A stretch of DNA of 40,632 bases from Gammaproteobacteria bacterium. Its GTDB lineage: Bacteria; Pseudomonadota; Gammaproteobacteria; Thiotrichales; Thiotrichaceae. Shown in pieces: positions 18,877-27,783 of the stretch. Position 1 is the first letter of the stretch. Each line of letters starts with the position of its first letter. Made by a program: the position numbers and the translations under genes. The notes under the pieces were generated by a model, which made no database searches, was not told the DNA's origin, and saw nothing but the letters and a program-made list of their open reading frames with translations. The stretch is from contig JAHJJD010000033.1 in the NCBI GenBank assembly GCA_018822845.1, positions 1 to 40,632 of the forward strand. Reading direction: 5' to 3'.

Positions 18877-19830
18877 TCAATTTGCAGAAAAGTGATCGTA
18901 ACCCTGTTTTTTTGCAGACAACCCATGATCCAGCTGCAAATCTCCAATATTTTCATTCACTTTTCCGATGTTTGTAAAAAGAACTCCCCGTTCGGCAGCA
19001 GCATTTTTCACTGTTTCAAATCGTGCTGGCGGCAGGGTGAATAACACCTCGTAATCATCCCCGCCTGTCAGGGCAAATTCCAGGCGTTGTTCAAGCGGAA
19101 GTTGCAACAAGGCGGCGGAAAACGGCAAACGGGCATGTTCCAGTTTTGCCCCAAGCTGTGAAGCCTTGAGGATATGCCCCAAATCTGCCAGCAAGCCATC
19201 AGAAATATCCATGCAGGCGTTGGCATGCTCCCCCAGAATATCAGTCAGCGCATTACGGGGAGTCGGATAATTAAGCCTTTGCACACAATACTCAGCGGCA
19301 TCCACAGACAGCTCCAAACCTTGCTGTACAACAGCCAGACCAGCGGCTGCATCCCCCAATGTACCAGAAACGCAAATCAGGTCGCCCTGTTTGGCATTGC
19401 TGCGCAACAGCGCCCTGCCCGGCCTGACAAACCCCATCACCTGTACCGTAATGCTGAGCGGCCCACGGGTGGTATCCCCACCAATCAGAAAAATACCATG
19501 TTGCTGAGCCAGCTCACGCATTCCACGGGCAAATTCACTGATCCATGCGCGGTCAGCCTCCGGTAAGGAAATGGCCAGTGTAAACCAGGCAGGTTCCGCG
19601 CCCATCGCAGCCAGGTCACTGAGGTTGACTGCCAGCGCCTTGTAGCCAATTGCATGGGGCGGTGTTGCGCGTGGAAAGTGGATACCGGCATTGAAGGTAT
19701 CAACCGACACCACCAGTTCGCGCCCTGCTGGCATGCTCAGTACAGCGGCATCATCGCCGACACTGACACGCACGGAATCGGGCGGATTTTGCCAATGAAA
19801 ATAATCGCGGATGAGATCGAATTCGGACAT
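18877..19830 (-). CDS. thiL: Thiamine-monophosphate kinase
   Basis: This enzyme phosphorylates thiamine monophosphate with ATP to give the cofactor thiamine diphosphate. The 317-residue protein starts like the E. coli enzyme (SEFDLIRDYF) and has VGDDAAVL near residue 24, SVDTFNAGIHF, the hallmark KALAVNLSDLAAMGA, IGGDTTRGP for nucleotide binding, and DISDGLLADLGHI. It ends in GYDHF as the family does. I chose the ATG at 19830, preceded by GGGAA, over an in-frame ATG at 19851. It follows nusB and the 56-codon gene, as thiL usually follows nusB in gammaproteobacteria. Confidence 0.96.
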   Translation of the reverse strand: MSEFDLIRDYFHWQNPPDSVRVSVGDDAAVLSMPAGRELVVSVDTFNAGIHFPRATPPHAIGYKALAVNLSDLAAMGAEPAWFTLAISLPEADRAWISEFARGMRELAQQHGIFLIGGDTTRGPLSITVQVMGFVRPGRALLRSNAKQGDLICVSGTLGDAAAGLAVVQQGLELSVDAAEYCVQRLNYPTPRNALTDILGEHANACMDISDGLLADLGHILKASQLGAKLEHARLPFSAALLQLPLEQRLEFALTGGDDYEVLFTLPPARFETVKNAAAERGVLFTNIGKVNENIGDLQLDHGLSAKKQGYDHFSAN

Positions 19831-19875
19831 GCAGTTCCCATTGGTCGCCAAACGAAGGTATTTTCTAATGCTTAT

Positions 19876-20046
19876 TTAATACGCCTGCCGTGCAAACAGC
19901 TTCTCCAGCCGCCGTTCCCAGCGCTGCATCCGCTCTTCACGGTGAAACTGCGGTACATGTCCAACTACCGGACGGGTTTGCATCCCCTGCCGCAGTAGCA
20001 GGGAGAATTTGTTGTCATGTTTGAGCTGTTCCATTACGGGGTTCAT
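19876..20046 (-). CDS. Small basic protein (56 residues) of unknown function
   Basis: A complete short reading frame: ATG at 20046-20044, 56 codons, TAA at 19878-19876. The product begins MNPVMEQLKHDNKFSLLLRQ and ends RRLEKLFARQAY. It is basic and largely helical, with the cluster EERMQRWERRLEKLFARQ, and has no cysteine, signal peptide or membrane segment. GGAG and AGGTG precede the start at suitable distances. It fills the gap between nusB and thiL, on the same strand, 45 bp before thiL. I do not recognise it. Because it lies in a highly conserved operon with a good ribosome-binding site, I consider it likely real. Confidence 0.6.
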   Translation of the reverse strand: MNPVMEQLKHDNKFSLLLRQGMQTRPVVGHVPQFHREERMQRWERRLEKLFARQAY

Positions 20047-20156
20047 GTGCACCTGACTCCTGCTTGTCTTTGTTGATATACGCAGAATTAGGATAACGCG
20101 CAGATGTGCAGAAAGTGTGTAGAACCGATGGAAGGTTTTTGTGGTGGATAACCGGA

Positions 20157-20639
20157 TTATTTCCGGTTACGTGCTGTAACTTCAAGGGAGCGGATATTCA
20201 TCGCCACCTTGTCAAGGACGCCATTGACGAACTTGTGCGCCTGTTCTGCCCCGAATTTTTTCGCGATGTTAACGTACTCGTTTACCACAACCTTGTAAGG
20301 CGTTTCGATGTGGTTAAGCAGTTCGCAGGTAGCAACCCGCAATACGGCGTGCTCAATGGGGTCAACCTGTGACAGTTTGCGGTCAAGATACGGGGAAATA
20401 CGGTTTTCCAGATCTTCCCCACCCTCAATTGCACAGCGCAGCAGCTTGTGAAAGAAGGCAGCGTCAGACTTGCGGAAATCTTCCGCCAGATCAATATCTT
20501 CCTGAAAGTACAGATAGACTTCCTGAAAGCCATTGCCGGTGATCAGCCATTGGTAAGTTCCCTGCATCGCCAGCCGCCGTGCGACACGACGACGGGCAAT
20601 GAGTTGTTGCGCTTCCGTGAGAGGTTTGCGTCCTGCCAT
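20157..20639 (-). CDS. nusB: Transcription antitermination factor NusB
   Basis: A 160-residue all-helical RNA-binding protein that, with NusE (S10), recognises boxA and supports rRNA antitermination. Visible features are the N-terminal ARRRVARRLAMQGTYQWL and the conserved C-terminal ETPYKVVVNEYVNIAKKFGAEQAHKFVNGVLDKVA. I chose the ATG at 20639, 7 bp after ribH, giving the usual basic N-terminus; the upstream in-frame extension would overlap ribH and has no family sequence. AGGAAG precedes it. It is directly coupled to ribH, as in many proteobacteria. Confidence 0.96.
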   Translation of the reverse strand: MAGRKPLTEAQQLIARRRVARRLAMQGTYQWLITGNGFQEVYLYFQEDIDLAEDFRKSDAAFFHKLLRCAIEGGEDLENRISPYLDRKLSQVDPIEHAVLRVATCELLNHIETPYKVVVNEYVNIAKKFGAEQAHKFVNGVLDKVAMNIRSLEVTARNRK

Positions 20640-20646
20640 GTTGTGC

Positions 20647-21123
20647 TTACTTCCTGATCTTGCGCAGCAGGGAAACCATTTCGATGGCGGAAAGGGCAGC
20701 TTCCGCACCCTTGTTGCCAGCCTTGGTGCCTGCGCGTTCGATGGACTGCTCAATGGTGTCAGTGGTCAAAACACCGAAAATAACCGGTAACTCGTGGGAC
20801 AGGCCAACCTGCGCCAGACCCTTGGAAGCTTCGCCCGCTACGTAGTCGAAATGCGGCGTACTGCCACGGATGACCGCGCCCAGCGCAATGATGGCATCAT
20901 AGTCACCATTGGCAGCCATGGCCTGCGCCACCAAAGGCAACTCATAAGCACCCGGTACACGCACGACATCAATGTCTTCTTCCTTCACGCCACCATGACG
21001 CTTGAGTGCATCGACTGCACCCGCCAACAGGCTTTCGACAATAAAACTGTTAAAACGCGCCACGACGATGCCGTAACGTGCTTCCTGTGGGGTGAAATCA
21101 CCTTCGATAACATTGAAACCCAT
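20647..21123 (-). CDS. ribH: 6,7-dimethyl-8-ribityllumazine synthase
   Basis: This enzyme condenses 5-amino-6-ribitylaminouracil with 3,4-dihydroxy-2-butanone 4-phosphate, the penultimate step of riboflavin synthesis; such proteins form large icosahedral or decameric shells. The 158-residue length is typical. Visible are [15 protein letters not shown] (substrate-binding), VPGAYELP, and [15 protein letters not shown] with the catalytic histidine at residue 91. It lies 14 bp after the ribBX gene and 7 bp before nusB. Confidence 0.97.
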   Translation of the reverse strand: MGFNVIEGDFTPQEARYGIVVARFNSFIVESLLAGAVDALKRHGGVKEEDIDVVRVPGAYELPLVAQAMAANGDYDAIIALGAVIRGSTPHFDYVAGEASKGLAQVGLSHELPVIFGVLTTDTIEQSIERAGTKAGNKGAEAALSAIEMVSLLRKIRK

Positions 21124-21137
21124 ATGCCTACCCGAAT

Positions 21138-22244
21138 TTAATCATGAACATAATCAACAATTTCCAGCCCGAAGCCACCAATACCCTGGAAGCGTTTGGG
21201 CGCACTCATGACCCGCATCTTGTGGACACCAAGATCAGACAGGATTTGCGCGCCAATGCCGTAGGTTTTTAGCTCAGCCGGTGAAGAGGATGCATTGTCC
21301 TGTACTTCTGGCCGATATTCAAACCCTTTCAACTGTTCCAGCAGATTACGGGTCTGGATTTGCTCACGCAGGATAACAATTACACCCTTGCCTTCCTCAC
21401 TGATACGGCGCATGGCGTCACGCAACGGCCAGCCACAACCAGGCTCTTTTAACGCCAACAGGTCGCACAGTTCGTTTTCCAGATGGACGCGCACCATCAC
21501 AGCGTCATCAACAGCAATTTCACCCTTGACCAGTGCCAGATGGACGTTGTGTTTGGCCAATTCCTGATAAGCGACCAGATGGAACTGACCATAGCCGGTC
21601 TGCACTTCCTTCTCGAAAATACGCTCAATGGTCTTTTCGTTGTGCACCCGGTAACGGATCAGGTCTTCGATTGTACCCATTTTGAGGCCGTGTTTTTCGG
21701 CAAAAATTTCCAGATCGGCACGGCGCGCCATGGTGCCGTCTTCGTTGAGGATTTCCACGATAGTCGCGGCAGGCTCGAAACCGGCCAGACGCGCCAGATC
21801 ACAACCCGCTTCAGTATGGCCAGCGCGGGTCAGCACCCCGCCCGGTTGCGCCATCAGTGGAAAGATATGCCCGGGCTGCTCAATGTCGGCAGGGATTGCA
21901 TTCGGTGCTACCGCCGTGCGGATGGTGTGTGCGCGGTCGTAAGCCGAAATGCCAGTGGTGACACCTTCCGCCGCTTCGATCGAAATCGTGAAATTGGTGC
22001 GGTGCTCTTCGTCAGTGGCAGAAATCATCAGCGGCAGGTTCAACTGCTTGCAACGCTCACGGGTCAGGGTCAGGCATACCAGCCCACGCCCTTCCTTGAC
22101 CATGAAATTGATGTCTTCCGGGCGGGTCAGGGATGCAACCATCAGCAGGTCGCCTTCGTTTTCGCGGTCTTCGTCATCAACGATGACAACCATTTTTCCT
22201 TCGGAAAGGTCTTTAAGAATTTCTTCTGTGGTGTTGAATTGCAT
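21138..22244 (-). CDS. ribB: 3,4-dihydroxy-2-butanone 4-phosphate synthase with degenerate GTP cyclohydrolase II-like domain
   Basis: The N-terminal domain (about residues 1-200) is a DHBP synthase that makes the four-carbon precursor of riboflavin from ribulose 5-phosphate. It shows [11 protein letters not shown] (residues 23-33), the PGHIFPL stretch and the RAGHTEA histidine region. The C-terminal domain (about 205-368) resembles GTP cyclohydrolase II. Of the three zinc cysteines in the canonical ECL...RCDCG arrangement, only the last (C270) aligns; the other two positions are N257 and P268. This fits the RibBX type, in which the RibA-like half is not an active cyclohydrolase. A separate ribA would then be needed and is not in this window. 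It lies between ribE and ribH. Confidence 0.93.
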   Translation of the reverse strand: MQFNTTEEILKDLSEGKMVVIVDDEDRENEGDLLMVASLTRPEDINFMVKEGRGLVCLTLTRERCKQLNLPLMISATDEEHRTNFTISIEAAEGVTTGISAYDRAHTIRTAVAPNAIPADIEQPGHIFPLMAQPGGVLTRAGHTEAGCDLARLAGFEPAATIVEILNEDGTMARRADLEIFAEKHGLKMGTIEDLIRYRVHNEKTIERIFEKEVQTGYGQFHLVAYQELAKHNVHLALVKGEIAVDDAVMVRVHLENELCDLLALKEPGCGWPLRDAMRRISEEGKGVIVILREQIQTRNLLEQLKGFEYRPEVQDNASSSPAELKTYGIGAQILSDLGVHKMRVMSAPKRFQGIGGFGLEIVDYVHD

Positions 22245-22250
22245 GGGTTC

Positions 22251-22916
22251 TCACTTCATAAAGCCGTGTTCGGCAAGGAATGCTTCGGTAATGCCGCTAC
22301 CGGCTGTTGCTGGCTCCGCCGCCTTGTCGCCGAGTAACAGGCGTTCGAGGTAACGGGCGATCACATCCACCTCCAGGTTCACCTTCGAGCCGCTGCGGTA
22401 GTCGGCAATAATGGTCTCCTGCAAGGTGTGCGGAACGATGTTGAGTTCAAAAACGCTACCATCCACTTTATTGACCGTCAGGCTGGTTCCGTCCAGCGTA
22501 ATCGAGCCTTTGGCGGCGATGTATTTGGCAAGGTTATCAGGTGCACGGATGCTGAAACGCACCGAACGCGCATCGTCATGGCGGCTGACGACTTCACCCA
22601 GACCGTCCACATGACCACTGACCAAGTGGCCACCGAGCCGGGTTTGCAGGGTTAGCGCCTTTTCCAGATTCACGCTGGAACCCCGGTTGAGGTTGCCGAG
22701 ACTGGTCAGGGAAAGGGTTTCGCGCGAAACGTCCGCACTGAAACTGCTGCTGTCGAATGCGATGGCCGTCAGGCATACGCCATTGACAGCGATACTGTCA
22801 CCCAAAGCCACATCACTCATGTCCAGTTTGCCGCTAGCAATGGTCAGGCGCAGGTCGCCACCCTTGGGCTGCATGTCACGGACAGTGCCGATGGCTTCGA
22901 TGATTCCGGTAAACAT
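22251..22916 (-). CDS. ribE: Riboflavin synthase, alpha chain
   Basis: This enzyme catalyses dismutation of two lumazine molecules to riboflavin. The 221-residue protein is a tandem of two lumazine-binding barrels. The first starts MFTGIIEAIGTV with DSIAVNGVCLTA; the second starts GGHLVSGHVDGLGEVV with GSITLDGTSLTVN. The pairing of the two repeats is clear from these matching GV/T-LT motifs. The gene is 15 bp after ribD and 6 bp before the ribB-type gene. No FMN riboswitch-like leader fits in these short gaps. Confidence 0.95.
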   Translation of the reverse strand: MFTGIIEAIGTVRDMQPKGGDLRLTIASGKLDMSDVALGDSIAVNGVCLTAIAFDSSSFSADVSRETLSLTSLGNLNRGSSVNLEKALTLQTRLGGHLVSGHVDGLGEVVSRHDDARSVRFSIRAPDNLAKYIAAKGSITLDGTSLTVNKVDGSVFELNIVPHTLQETIIADYRSGSKVNLEVDVIARYLERLLLGDKAAEPATAGSGITEAFLAEHGFMK

Positions 22917-22931
22917 TGGGGTTGGTCTCTT

Positions 22932-24038
22932 TCAAGTCAGGCTGGCAATAATACGCCAATCACCCCCTACTGCGCGAATATCCCGAATGGTCAGGGCAAC
23001 CCGTTGGTGCATCCTGGCAATATGGGGGAGGTTGAACAGGGCGCGGGCGCTGGAACCCATCAGGTGGGGGGCCAGGTAAATCACCAGCTCATCGGCACAT
23101 CCCTGTTCGACCAGCGCACCAGCCAGGGTTGCGCCTGCTTCGACGTGCACTTCGGTGATGCCATCTTCCGCCAATGCAGTCATGACTTGCGGAAGGTGAA
23201 GTTTTGCCCCACCGAAGCGGCGGATTCTGACGCCCGCCTGTTCAAGTTGAGTAATTTTGGGGGTATCCGTGCTGCACGTATAGATGAGGGTTTCACCGGG
23301 AATGCCGAGTAATTTCGCCGTCAGTGGAAACTGTAGCCGCGAATCAAGGATTACCCGGACAGGCTGACGGACTTCGCCAGTAATGCCGAGGTCTTCGCCA
23401 GTCAGGCGTACATTGAGGGATGGATCATCAGCCAGGACAGTACCAATACCGGTCAGGATGGCATCAGCCTGCGCGCGCAAAAACTGCACATCACGACGCG
23501 CGGCTTCCCCGGTTATCCAGACACTTTCACCGGATTCCATCGCAGTGCGCCCATCCAGGCTCATGGCCATTTTCAGGCGTATGTACGGGCGCTGGCGCTC
23601 CATGCGGGAAATGAAACCGGGGTTGAGAGTGCGGGCTTCACTTTCCAGCAAGCCGGATGCGGTTTCAATCCCTGCCTGTTGCAACAGCTTCAGGCCATTA
23701 CCGGCAACCAGTGGATTGGGGTCGACCATGGCGGCAACCACCCGCATTACACCAGCTTGCACCAAGGCATTGGCGCAGGGGGGCGTGCGCCCGTGATGGG
23801 AACAGGGTTCCAGCGTGACGTAAGCCGTTGCGCCGCGTGCGGTTTCGCCAGCCATGCGCAGGGCATGGACTTCAGCGTGTGGCTCACCTGCCCGTTCGTG
23901 CCAGCCTTCGCCGACGATTTGCCCGTCACGCACGATGACGCAGCCGACGCGGGGATTGGGATGGGTGGTGTAAAGGCCACGCCGCGCCAATTGTAGCGCA
24001 CGCGCCATATAGCGATGATCGTCAGCAGAAAAACTCAT
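22932..24038 (-). CDS. ribD: Bifunctional diaminohydroxyphosphoribosylaminopyrimidine deaminase / reductase
   Basis: Early riboflavin pathway enzyme of 368 residues. The N-terminal zinc deaminase domain has H54 and E56 (PHAEVHAL) and C79 and C88 ([17 protein letters not shown]). The C-terminal reductase domain starts near residue 150 ([27 protein letters not shown]). Both catalytic halves look intact. It overlaps nrdR by 4 bp and is followed by ribE. The nrdR-ribD junction is a standard gammaproteobacterial arrangement. Confidence 0.96.
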   Translation of the reverse strand: MSFSADDHRYMARALQLARRGLYTTHPNPRVGCVIVRDGQIVGEGWHERAGEPHAEVHALRMAGETARGATAYVTLEPCSHHGRTPPCANALVQAGVMRVVAAMVDPNPLVAGNGLKLLQQAGIETASGLLESEARTLNPGFISRMERQRPYIRLKMAMSLDGRTAMESGESVWITGEAARRDVQFLRAQADAILTGIGTVLADDPSLNVRLTGEDLGITGEVRQPVRVILDSRLQFPLTAKLLGIPGETLIYTCSTDTPKITQLEQAGVRIRRFGGAKLHLPQVMTALAEDGITEVHVEAGATLAGALVEQGCADELVIYLAPHLMGSSARALFNLPHIARMHQRVALTIRDIRAVGGDWRIIASLT

Positions 24039-24547
24039 GATTTGCCGGGAACGGGCGGCAGCAAGGCAATTTGCCGGTTGCGCTGTTCAGGACCAGGGTC
24101 GCTTTCCAGCCGCTCAATCATGCTACGGAATTCTTCGATGTCATTGAAACGACGGTAGACAGAGGCGAAACGCACGTAGGCAACTTCATCCAGTTGGCGC
24201 AACTCATTCATGACCAGCTCGCCAATCACGGAGGAAGCGACTTCGCGTTCGCCACTGATAAGGATTTCCTTGCGTATGTGGTTAAGCGCGGCTTCGATCT
24301 TTTCGATCGAGACCGGGCGTTTTTCCAGCGCACGCATAATGCCCCCGCGCAATTTGTCATCATTGAACGGCTCACGCGCTGCATTGGACTTGATGACTCG
24401 CGGCATGGTCAGTTCCGCCACTTCATAAGTGGTGAAACGTTCGTCACATGCCACGCAACGACGGCGACGGCGTACCTGATCGCCCTCGTTGGCGAGTCGT
24501 GAATCCACGACCCGCGTATCATCAGTTCCGCAAAAAGGGCAACGCAT
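24035..24547 (-). CDS. nrdR: Transcriptional repressor NrdR
   Basis: A zinc-ribbon and ATP-cone repressor that controls ribonucleotide reductase genes in response to nucleotide levels. The ribbon cysteines are C3, C6, C31 and C34 ([10 protein letters not shown] and CVACDERF), and the ATP-cone lies at about residues 49-140, containing the [20 protein letters not shown] stretch. The 170-residue length is slightly longer than E. coli NrdR, with a C-terminal tail. It lies 4 bp after glyA and overlaps ribD by 4 bp. No NrdR box was recognised within this window. Confidence 0.96.
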   Translation of the reverse strand: MRCPFCGTDDTRVVDSRLANEGDQVRRRRRCVACDERFTTYEVAELTMPRVIKSNAAREPFNDDKLRGGIMRALEKRPVSIEKIEAALNHIRKEILISGEREVASSVIGELVMNELRQLDEVAYVRFASVYRRFNDIEEFRSMIERLESDPGPEQRNRQIALLPPVPGKS

Positions 24548-24551
24548 GACC

Positions 24552-25829
24552 TTAAGCCGGGTGGTCGCCGAAAGATGTTGAGCGATACACCGGGAAACGG
24601 CTACAGATATCCAGCACCTGATTTTTCACACGCTCGATGGTCGCTGCATCCCCGATATTGTCCAGCACGTCTGCCATCCAGTTGGCCAGTTGCTCACACT
24701 CGGCTTCCTTGAAACCACGGGTAGTGATGGCGGGCGTACCAACACGGATGCCGCTGGTCACGAAAGGCGACTGCGGGTCATTCGGCACGGAGTTCTTGTT
24801 GACCGTGATGTTGGCCGCACCCAGCGCCGCATCCGCAGCCTTGCCGGTGATGCCTTTCGCAATCAGGTCGACCAGCATCAGGTGGTTGTCGGTGCCACCG
24901 GAGACGATCTTGTAACCGCGCGCCATCAGGGTTTCCGCCATGACTTTCGCATTTTTCGCAACCTGCTGCTGATAGGTCTTGAACTCAGGTTCCAGTGCCT
25001 CCTTGAAAGCAACTGCCTTGGCAGCGATCACATGCATCAGCGGGCCGCCCTGGATACCGGGGAATACCAGCGAGTTGAATTTCTTTTCCAGATCAGGGTT
25101 GGATTTGGCCAGAATGATGCCGCCACGCGGACCACGCAGGGTCTTGTGGGTAGTGGAAGTGGTCACGTCAGCAATCTGCACCGGGCTTGGATAGACACCA
25201 GCTGCAACCAGACCGGCAACGTGCGCCATGTCGACCATCAGGTATGCGCCAACCTTGTCGGCGATTTCACGGAATTTGCCCCAATCGATGACGCGGGAAT
25301 AGGCAGAGAAACCAGCCACGATCATTTTCGGCTGGTGTTCAAGCGCCAGACGCTCGACTTCAGCATAGTCGATGTAGCCTTCGTCCGTAATACCGTACTG
25401 GACGGCATGGTAAATCTTCCCGGAGAAATTGACCTTGGCCCCGTGGGTCAAATGGCCACCGTGCGCAAGGCTCATGCCCAGCACGGTATCGCCCGGATTC
25501 AGCAGGGCCATGTAAACGGCTGCGTTGGCCTGTGAGCCGGAATGCGGCTGCACATTGGCGTAGTCCGCGCCGAACAGTTCCTTCACGCGATCAATGGCAA
25601 GCTGCTCAGCCTTGTCGACATATTCGCAGCCGCCGTAATAACGCTTGGCAGGGTAACCTTCCGCATACTTGTTGGTCAGCACGGAACCTTGCGCCTCCAT
25701 CACTCGCGGGCTGGCGTAGTTCTCGGAAGCAATCAGTTCAATGTGATCTTCCTGGCGACGCACCTCGGACTGGATGGCGCTCCACAGTTCATCATCATAA
25801 CCTGCAATTTTCATCTGGCTGGAAAACAT
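24552..25829 (-). CDS. glyA: Serine hydroxymethyltransferase
   Basis: This PLP enzyme converts serine and tetrahydrofolate to glycine and 5,10-methylene-tetrahydrofolate. The 425-residue protein aligns closely by eye with E. coli GlyA. The internal-aldimine lysine is in [12 protein letters not shown] (about residue 230); [18 protein letters not shown] and the glycine-rich GIQGGPLMH are visible. The ATG at 25829 follows AGGAGA; an in-frame ATG at 25814 is another possibility. It is probably the promoter-proximal gene of the nrdR-rib-nusB-thiL run; an extended -10 element lies upstream. Confidence 0.97.
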   Translation of the reverse strand: MFSSQMKIAGYDDELWSAIQSEVRRQEDHIELIASENYASPRVMEAQGSVLTNKYAEGYPAKRYYGGCEYVDKAEQLAIDRVKELFGADYANVQPHSGSQANAAVYMALLNPGDTVLGMSLAHGGHLTHGAKVNFSGKIYHAVQYGITDEGYIDYAEVERLALEHQPKMIVAGFSAYSRVIDWGKFREIADKVGAYLMVDMAHVAGLVAAGVYPSPVQIADVTTSTTHKTLRGPRGGIILAKSNPDLEKKFNSLVFPGIQGGPLMHVIAAKAVAFKEALEPEFKTYQQQVAKNAKVMAETLMARGYKIVSGGTDNHLMLVDLIAKGITGKAADAALGAANITVNKNSVPNDPQSPFVTSGIRVGTPAITTRGFKEAECEQLANWMADVLDNIGDAATIERVKNQVLDICSRFPVYRSTSFGDHPA

Positions 25830-25870
25830 GCCGCATTTCTCCTGCGCGTTTGAAGCTAAAAAAGCGTTGT

Positions 25871-25879
25871 ATCATACCA
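25871..25879 (-). promoter_or_regulatory. Extended -10 promoter element before glyA
   Basis: The minus strand reads TGGTATGAT, an extended -10 (TG-n-TATGAT, five of six match to TATAAT). No good -35 is seen at 16-18 bp. The predicted start is near 25864, about 35 nt before the glyA ATG. The leader is short, with no purine-type riboswitch fold apparent. Confidence 0.5.
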
Positions 25880-25912
25880 CCCTTTTCAGCCACAACATAT
25901 GGTGCAGGACAG

Positions 25913-26569
25913 CTATTCACCACCAGAAATCAACTTGCCCAGACCGTTGAACAAGGAGCTCAAAGGGTTATCGGTGGCCGGGGCATCTGCGACTTCTGAC
26001 TGATTATCGCTGGCTGGCGGTGCACTCCCGATACCATTGTCAGTTGCACCATCGCCGTATTTCTTGGCGAAGATGACCGATGGCTCGCCACTGCGATTGA
26101 AGAAATGCAGGGTATTACCGCGCTGCTCCACACTGCCTGCGCGTTGCAGGGTACGGATATAGCTACCTTCCCAGTCGCCTACATTGATGCTTGGCATTCC
26201 GGGGCCCGGACGCAGGATAGGGCAACCTGCCCTGCCTTTGGCAATATCATTGATCATGAAACCGGTATGTCCGACCCGCTGGAAGTTGGCGACATACTCA
26301 TTGCAGCCACCAAACCCTTTCAGTGAACTCTCACCTACTTCCATGCTGATTTCGAGTTCTCCGGGAACTTGAGTGCCATAGACGGAAAACAAGCGCCAGC
26401 GACTTCCCAGCAATGAAGGGCCACCACTGTTCAGGGGACAGGCTCCAGATGGCAACGCTGGAGTGGTGGACGACTCTGCTGATGCCAATCTGCTAGCCAG
26501 CAGGGCCAATGGCAGCAATAAAAAATTTCTGCGGGTTTGCATCAAAGACCGGGGTGACGGCTTACTCAT
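25913..26569 (-). CDS. Exported META-domain protein (HslJ-like)
   Basis: A 218-residue exported protein. The N-terminus has TRRNFLLLPLALLASRLASA, a twin-arginine-like signal with cleavage near residue 31. A META domain follows at about residues 52-170: LLGSRWRLFSVYG, the conserved FGGCNEYVANFQ, and a C-terminal LHFFNRSGEPSVIFAK strand. HslJ and related META proteins affect envelope stress or novobiocin resistance, with no known enzymatic reaction. The C-terminal about 40 residues are low-complexity and acidic. GGGAG supplies the ribosome-binding site for the ATG at 26569. The start at 26542 (MQTRRN) is an alternative. Confidence 0.75.
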   Translation of the reverse strand: MSKPSPRSLMQTRRNFLLLPLALLASRLASAESSTTPALPSGACPLNSGGPSLLGSRWRLFSVYGTQVPGELEISMEVGESSLKGFGGCNEYVANFQRVGHTGFMINDIAKGRAGCPILRPGPGMPSINVGDWEGSYIRTLQRAGSVEQRGNTLHFFNRSGEPSVIFAKKYGDGATDNGIGSAPPASDNQSEVADAPATDNPLSSLFNGLGKLISGGE

Positions 26570-26628
26570 AACTCAATACTCCCTTTTTCGCATAATGGTC
26601 GGCATGGACACGGTAACTAATAAAAGGA

Positions 26629-26659
26629 ACAGCCCGCTTCCTCGCATCCGGCGGACTGT
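26629..26659 (-). terminator. Probable intrinsic terminator downstream of ampD
   Basis: On the minus strand ACAGTCCGC pairs with GCGGGCTGT (one G-U wobble) across a 13-base loop, followed by TCCTTTTATT. On the plus strand the same arms have a C-A mismatch, so the fold favours the minus strand. It lies about 105 bp after the ampD stop. The rest of this 194-bp gap (26570-26763) is AT-rich and shows nothing else I can support. Confidence 0.45.
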
Positions 26660-26763
26660 ATTCTTTTAACCACAACAACGAGTATAGGGCAGGTTTGAAA
26701 TTTTGCATCTTGAATATTTTTTACACCTTTGTTGCTTTATTACAACGACACAAGGCAACCGGC

Positions 26764-27330
26764 TTAACGTGATGGAAAATTCACACTCAGTGCACAAGTC
26801 AGGCGTTGCCAGTCGAAAAACGGGCCCGGGTCGGTTTTTCGTCCGGGTGCAATGTGTTCGTGGCCAGTGACGTGTTCAAGGCTCAGGCTTGGGTAAGCCT
26901 CCACGAGTGCGGGCAACAGCTTTTCCAACTGCTGATACTGGACATCCATGAAGGGTTCGAAATCCGTGCCTTCGATTTCAATGCCGATGGAAAAGTCATT
27001 ACAACGCTCCCTGCCCCGGTAGCTGGAAACGCCCGCATGGAAAGCCCGCAGGTGGAATGGCACGTACTGGACAATTTCGCCGTCACGCCGAATGAGCAAA
27101 TGACTGGCAACCCGCAGGTGGCAGATTTCGGCAAAGAATGGATGAGCGGCAGGGTCTAACTGATTGGTGAACAGGTGATCAATCCAGTTCCCACCGAATT
27201 CGTAAGGGGGCAGGCTGATATTGTGTAATACGATCAGGTCGGGCGTACAATCTTCCGGGCGCTCATCGTGGTTGGGTGAAGGACACTGACGGGCGACATC
27301 CAGCAGGCCGGTTTCGACATTGATATTCAT
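26764..27330 (-). CDS. ampD: 1,6-anhydro-N-acetylmuramyl-L-alanine amidase AmpD
   Basis: A cytoplasmic zinc amidase that removes the stem peptide from anhydro-muropeptides during peptidoglycan recycling and so keeps the beta-lactamase regulator AmpR off where one exists. In the 188-residue protein the zinc ligands are H36 (LIVLHNIS), H157 and D167 in GHEHIAPGRKTDPGP, the family signature; E119 lies in IGIEIEG. No signal peptide is present, consistent with AmpD rather than AmiD. It overlaps the upstream thioredoxin-like gene by 4 bp. No ampC or ampR gene is in the window. Confidence 0.96.
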   Translation of the reverse strand: MNINVETGLLDVARQCPSPNHDERPEDCTPDLIVLHNISLPPYEFGGNWIDHLFTNQLDPAAHPFFAEICHLRVASHLLIRRDGEIVQYVPFHLRAFHAGVSSYRGRERCNDFSIGIEIEGTDFEPFMDVQYQQLEKLLPALVEAYPSLSLEHVTGHEHIAPGRKTDPGPFFDWQRLTCALSVNFPSR

Positions 27331-27680
27331 GGTTCGTCCTCGGCGGGCAGGCTCAGGGCCGCCTGGATGGCATGGTTGATACGGGCTGGCAGTGGCTCAC
27401 ATTTCAGCTCGCGGTGATAATAACCGTTCATGTACAGAAAAATGGCTGGCAGATGGAAAATTTCCAGCGCATTGACCAACCCACCGTTGTGGACGGCATC
27501 TATCTCAAATACTGGCAGCGGCGTGTGTTCATGCATATATTTTTCCAGCGCATGCTTGAGGCTGCGGCACGCGCCACAGTTGGGCGCAGTGAAAAATACC
27601 AGCGCTGCCCCCGGCGTTTCCGCCAGCACATGATGGAAATTGAGGTCGTCAAGTCTTGCGATTTTCGTCATGGCAGGCAT
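27327..27680 (-). CDS. Thioredoxin-like protein with CGAC active site
   Basis: A 117-residue thioredoxin-fold protein. ALVFFTAPNCGACRSLKHAL contains the redox pair C35 and C38 as CGAC, in place of the CGPC of classical thioredoxin. FEIDAVHNGGLVNALEIFHLPAIFLYMNG supplies the cis-proline region (LPAIFLY). It probably acts as a cytoplasmic thiol-disulfide reductase or redox partner. I chose the ATG at 27680 (MPAMTKIARLDD); the next ATG is at 27671. A longer upstream frame is open but not family-like and would overlap the divergent ATPase gene. It overlaps ampD by 4 bp, suggesting co-transcription. Confidence 0.82.
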   Translation of the reverse strand: MPAMTKIARLDDLNFHHVLAETPGAALVFFTAPNCGACRSLKHALEKYMHEHTPLPVFEIDAVHNGGLVNALEIFHLPAIFLYMNGYYHRELKCEPLPARINHAIQAALSLPAEDEP

Positions 27681-27745
27681 TATATGCGCCCTGCCCGGCT
27701 GCTTGAACAGGCTTGTGGCAACTCGTACTGCTACAGCCCGAAACT

Positions 27746-27754
27746 TGCTATAGT
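27746..27754 (+). promoter_or_regulatory. Extended -10 element before the AAA ATPase gene
   Basis: TGCTATAGT has the extended -10 pattern (TG-n-TATAGT, five of six to TATAAT). No convincing -35 is seen. The predicted start is near 27761, with AAGGA 9 bp before the ATG at 27784. Confidence 0.45.
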
Positions 27755-27783
27755 CAGGGAATCTGGAATGAAGGACAAACGCC

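Noticed and set aside
22245-22931. FMN riboswitch upstream of the rib genes
   Set aside because: The gaps around ribE are 6 and 15 bp, and nrdR/ribD overlap, leaving no room. No RFN-like conserved stem was seen before glyA.
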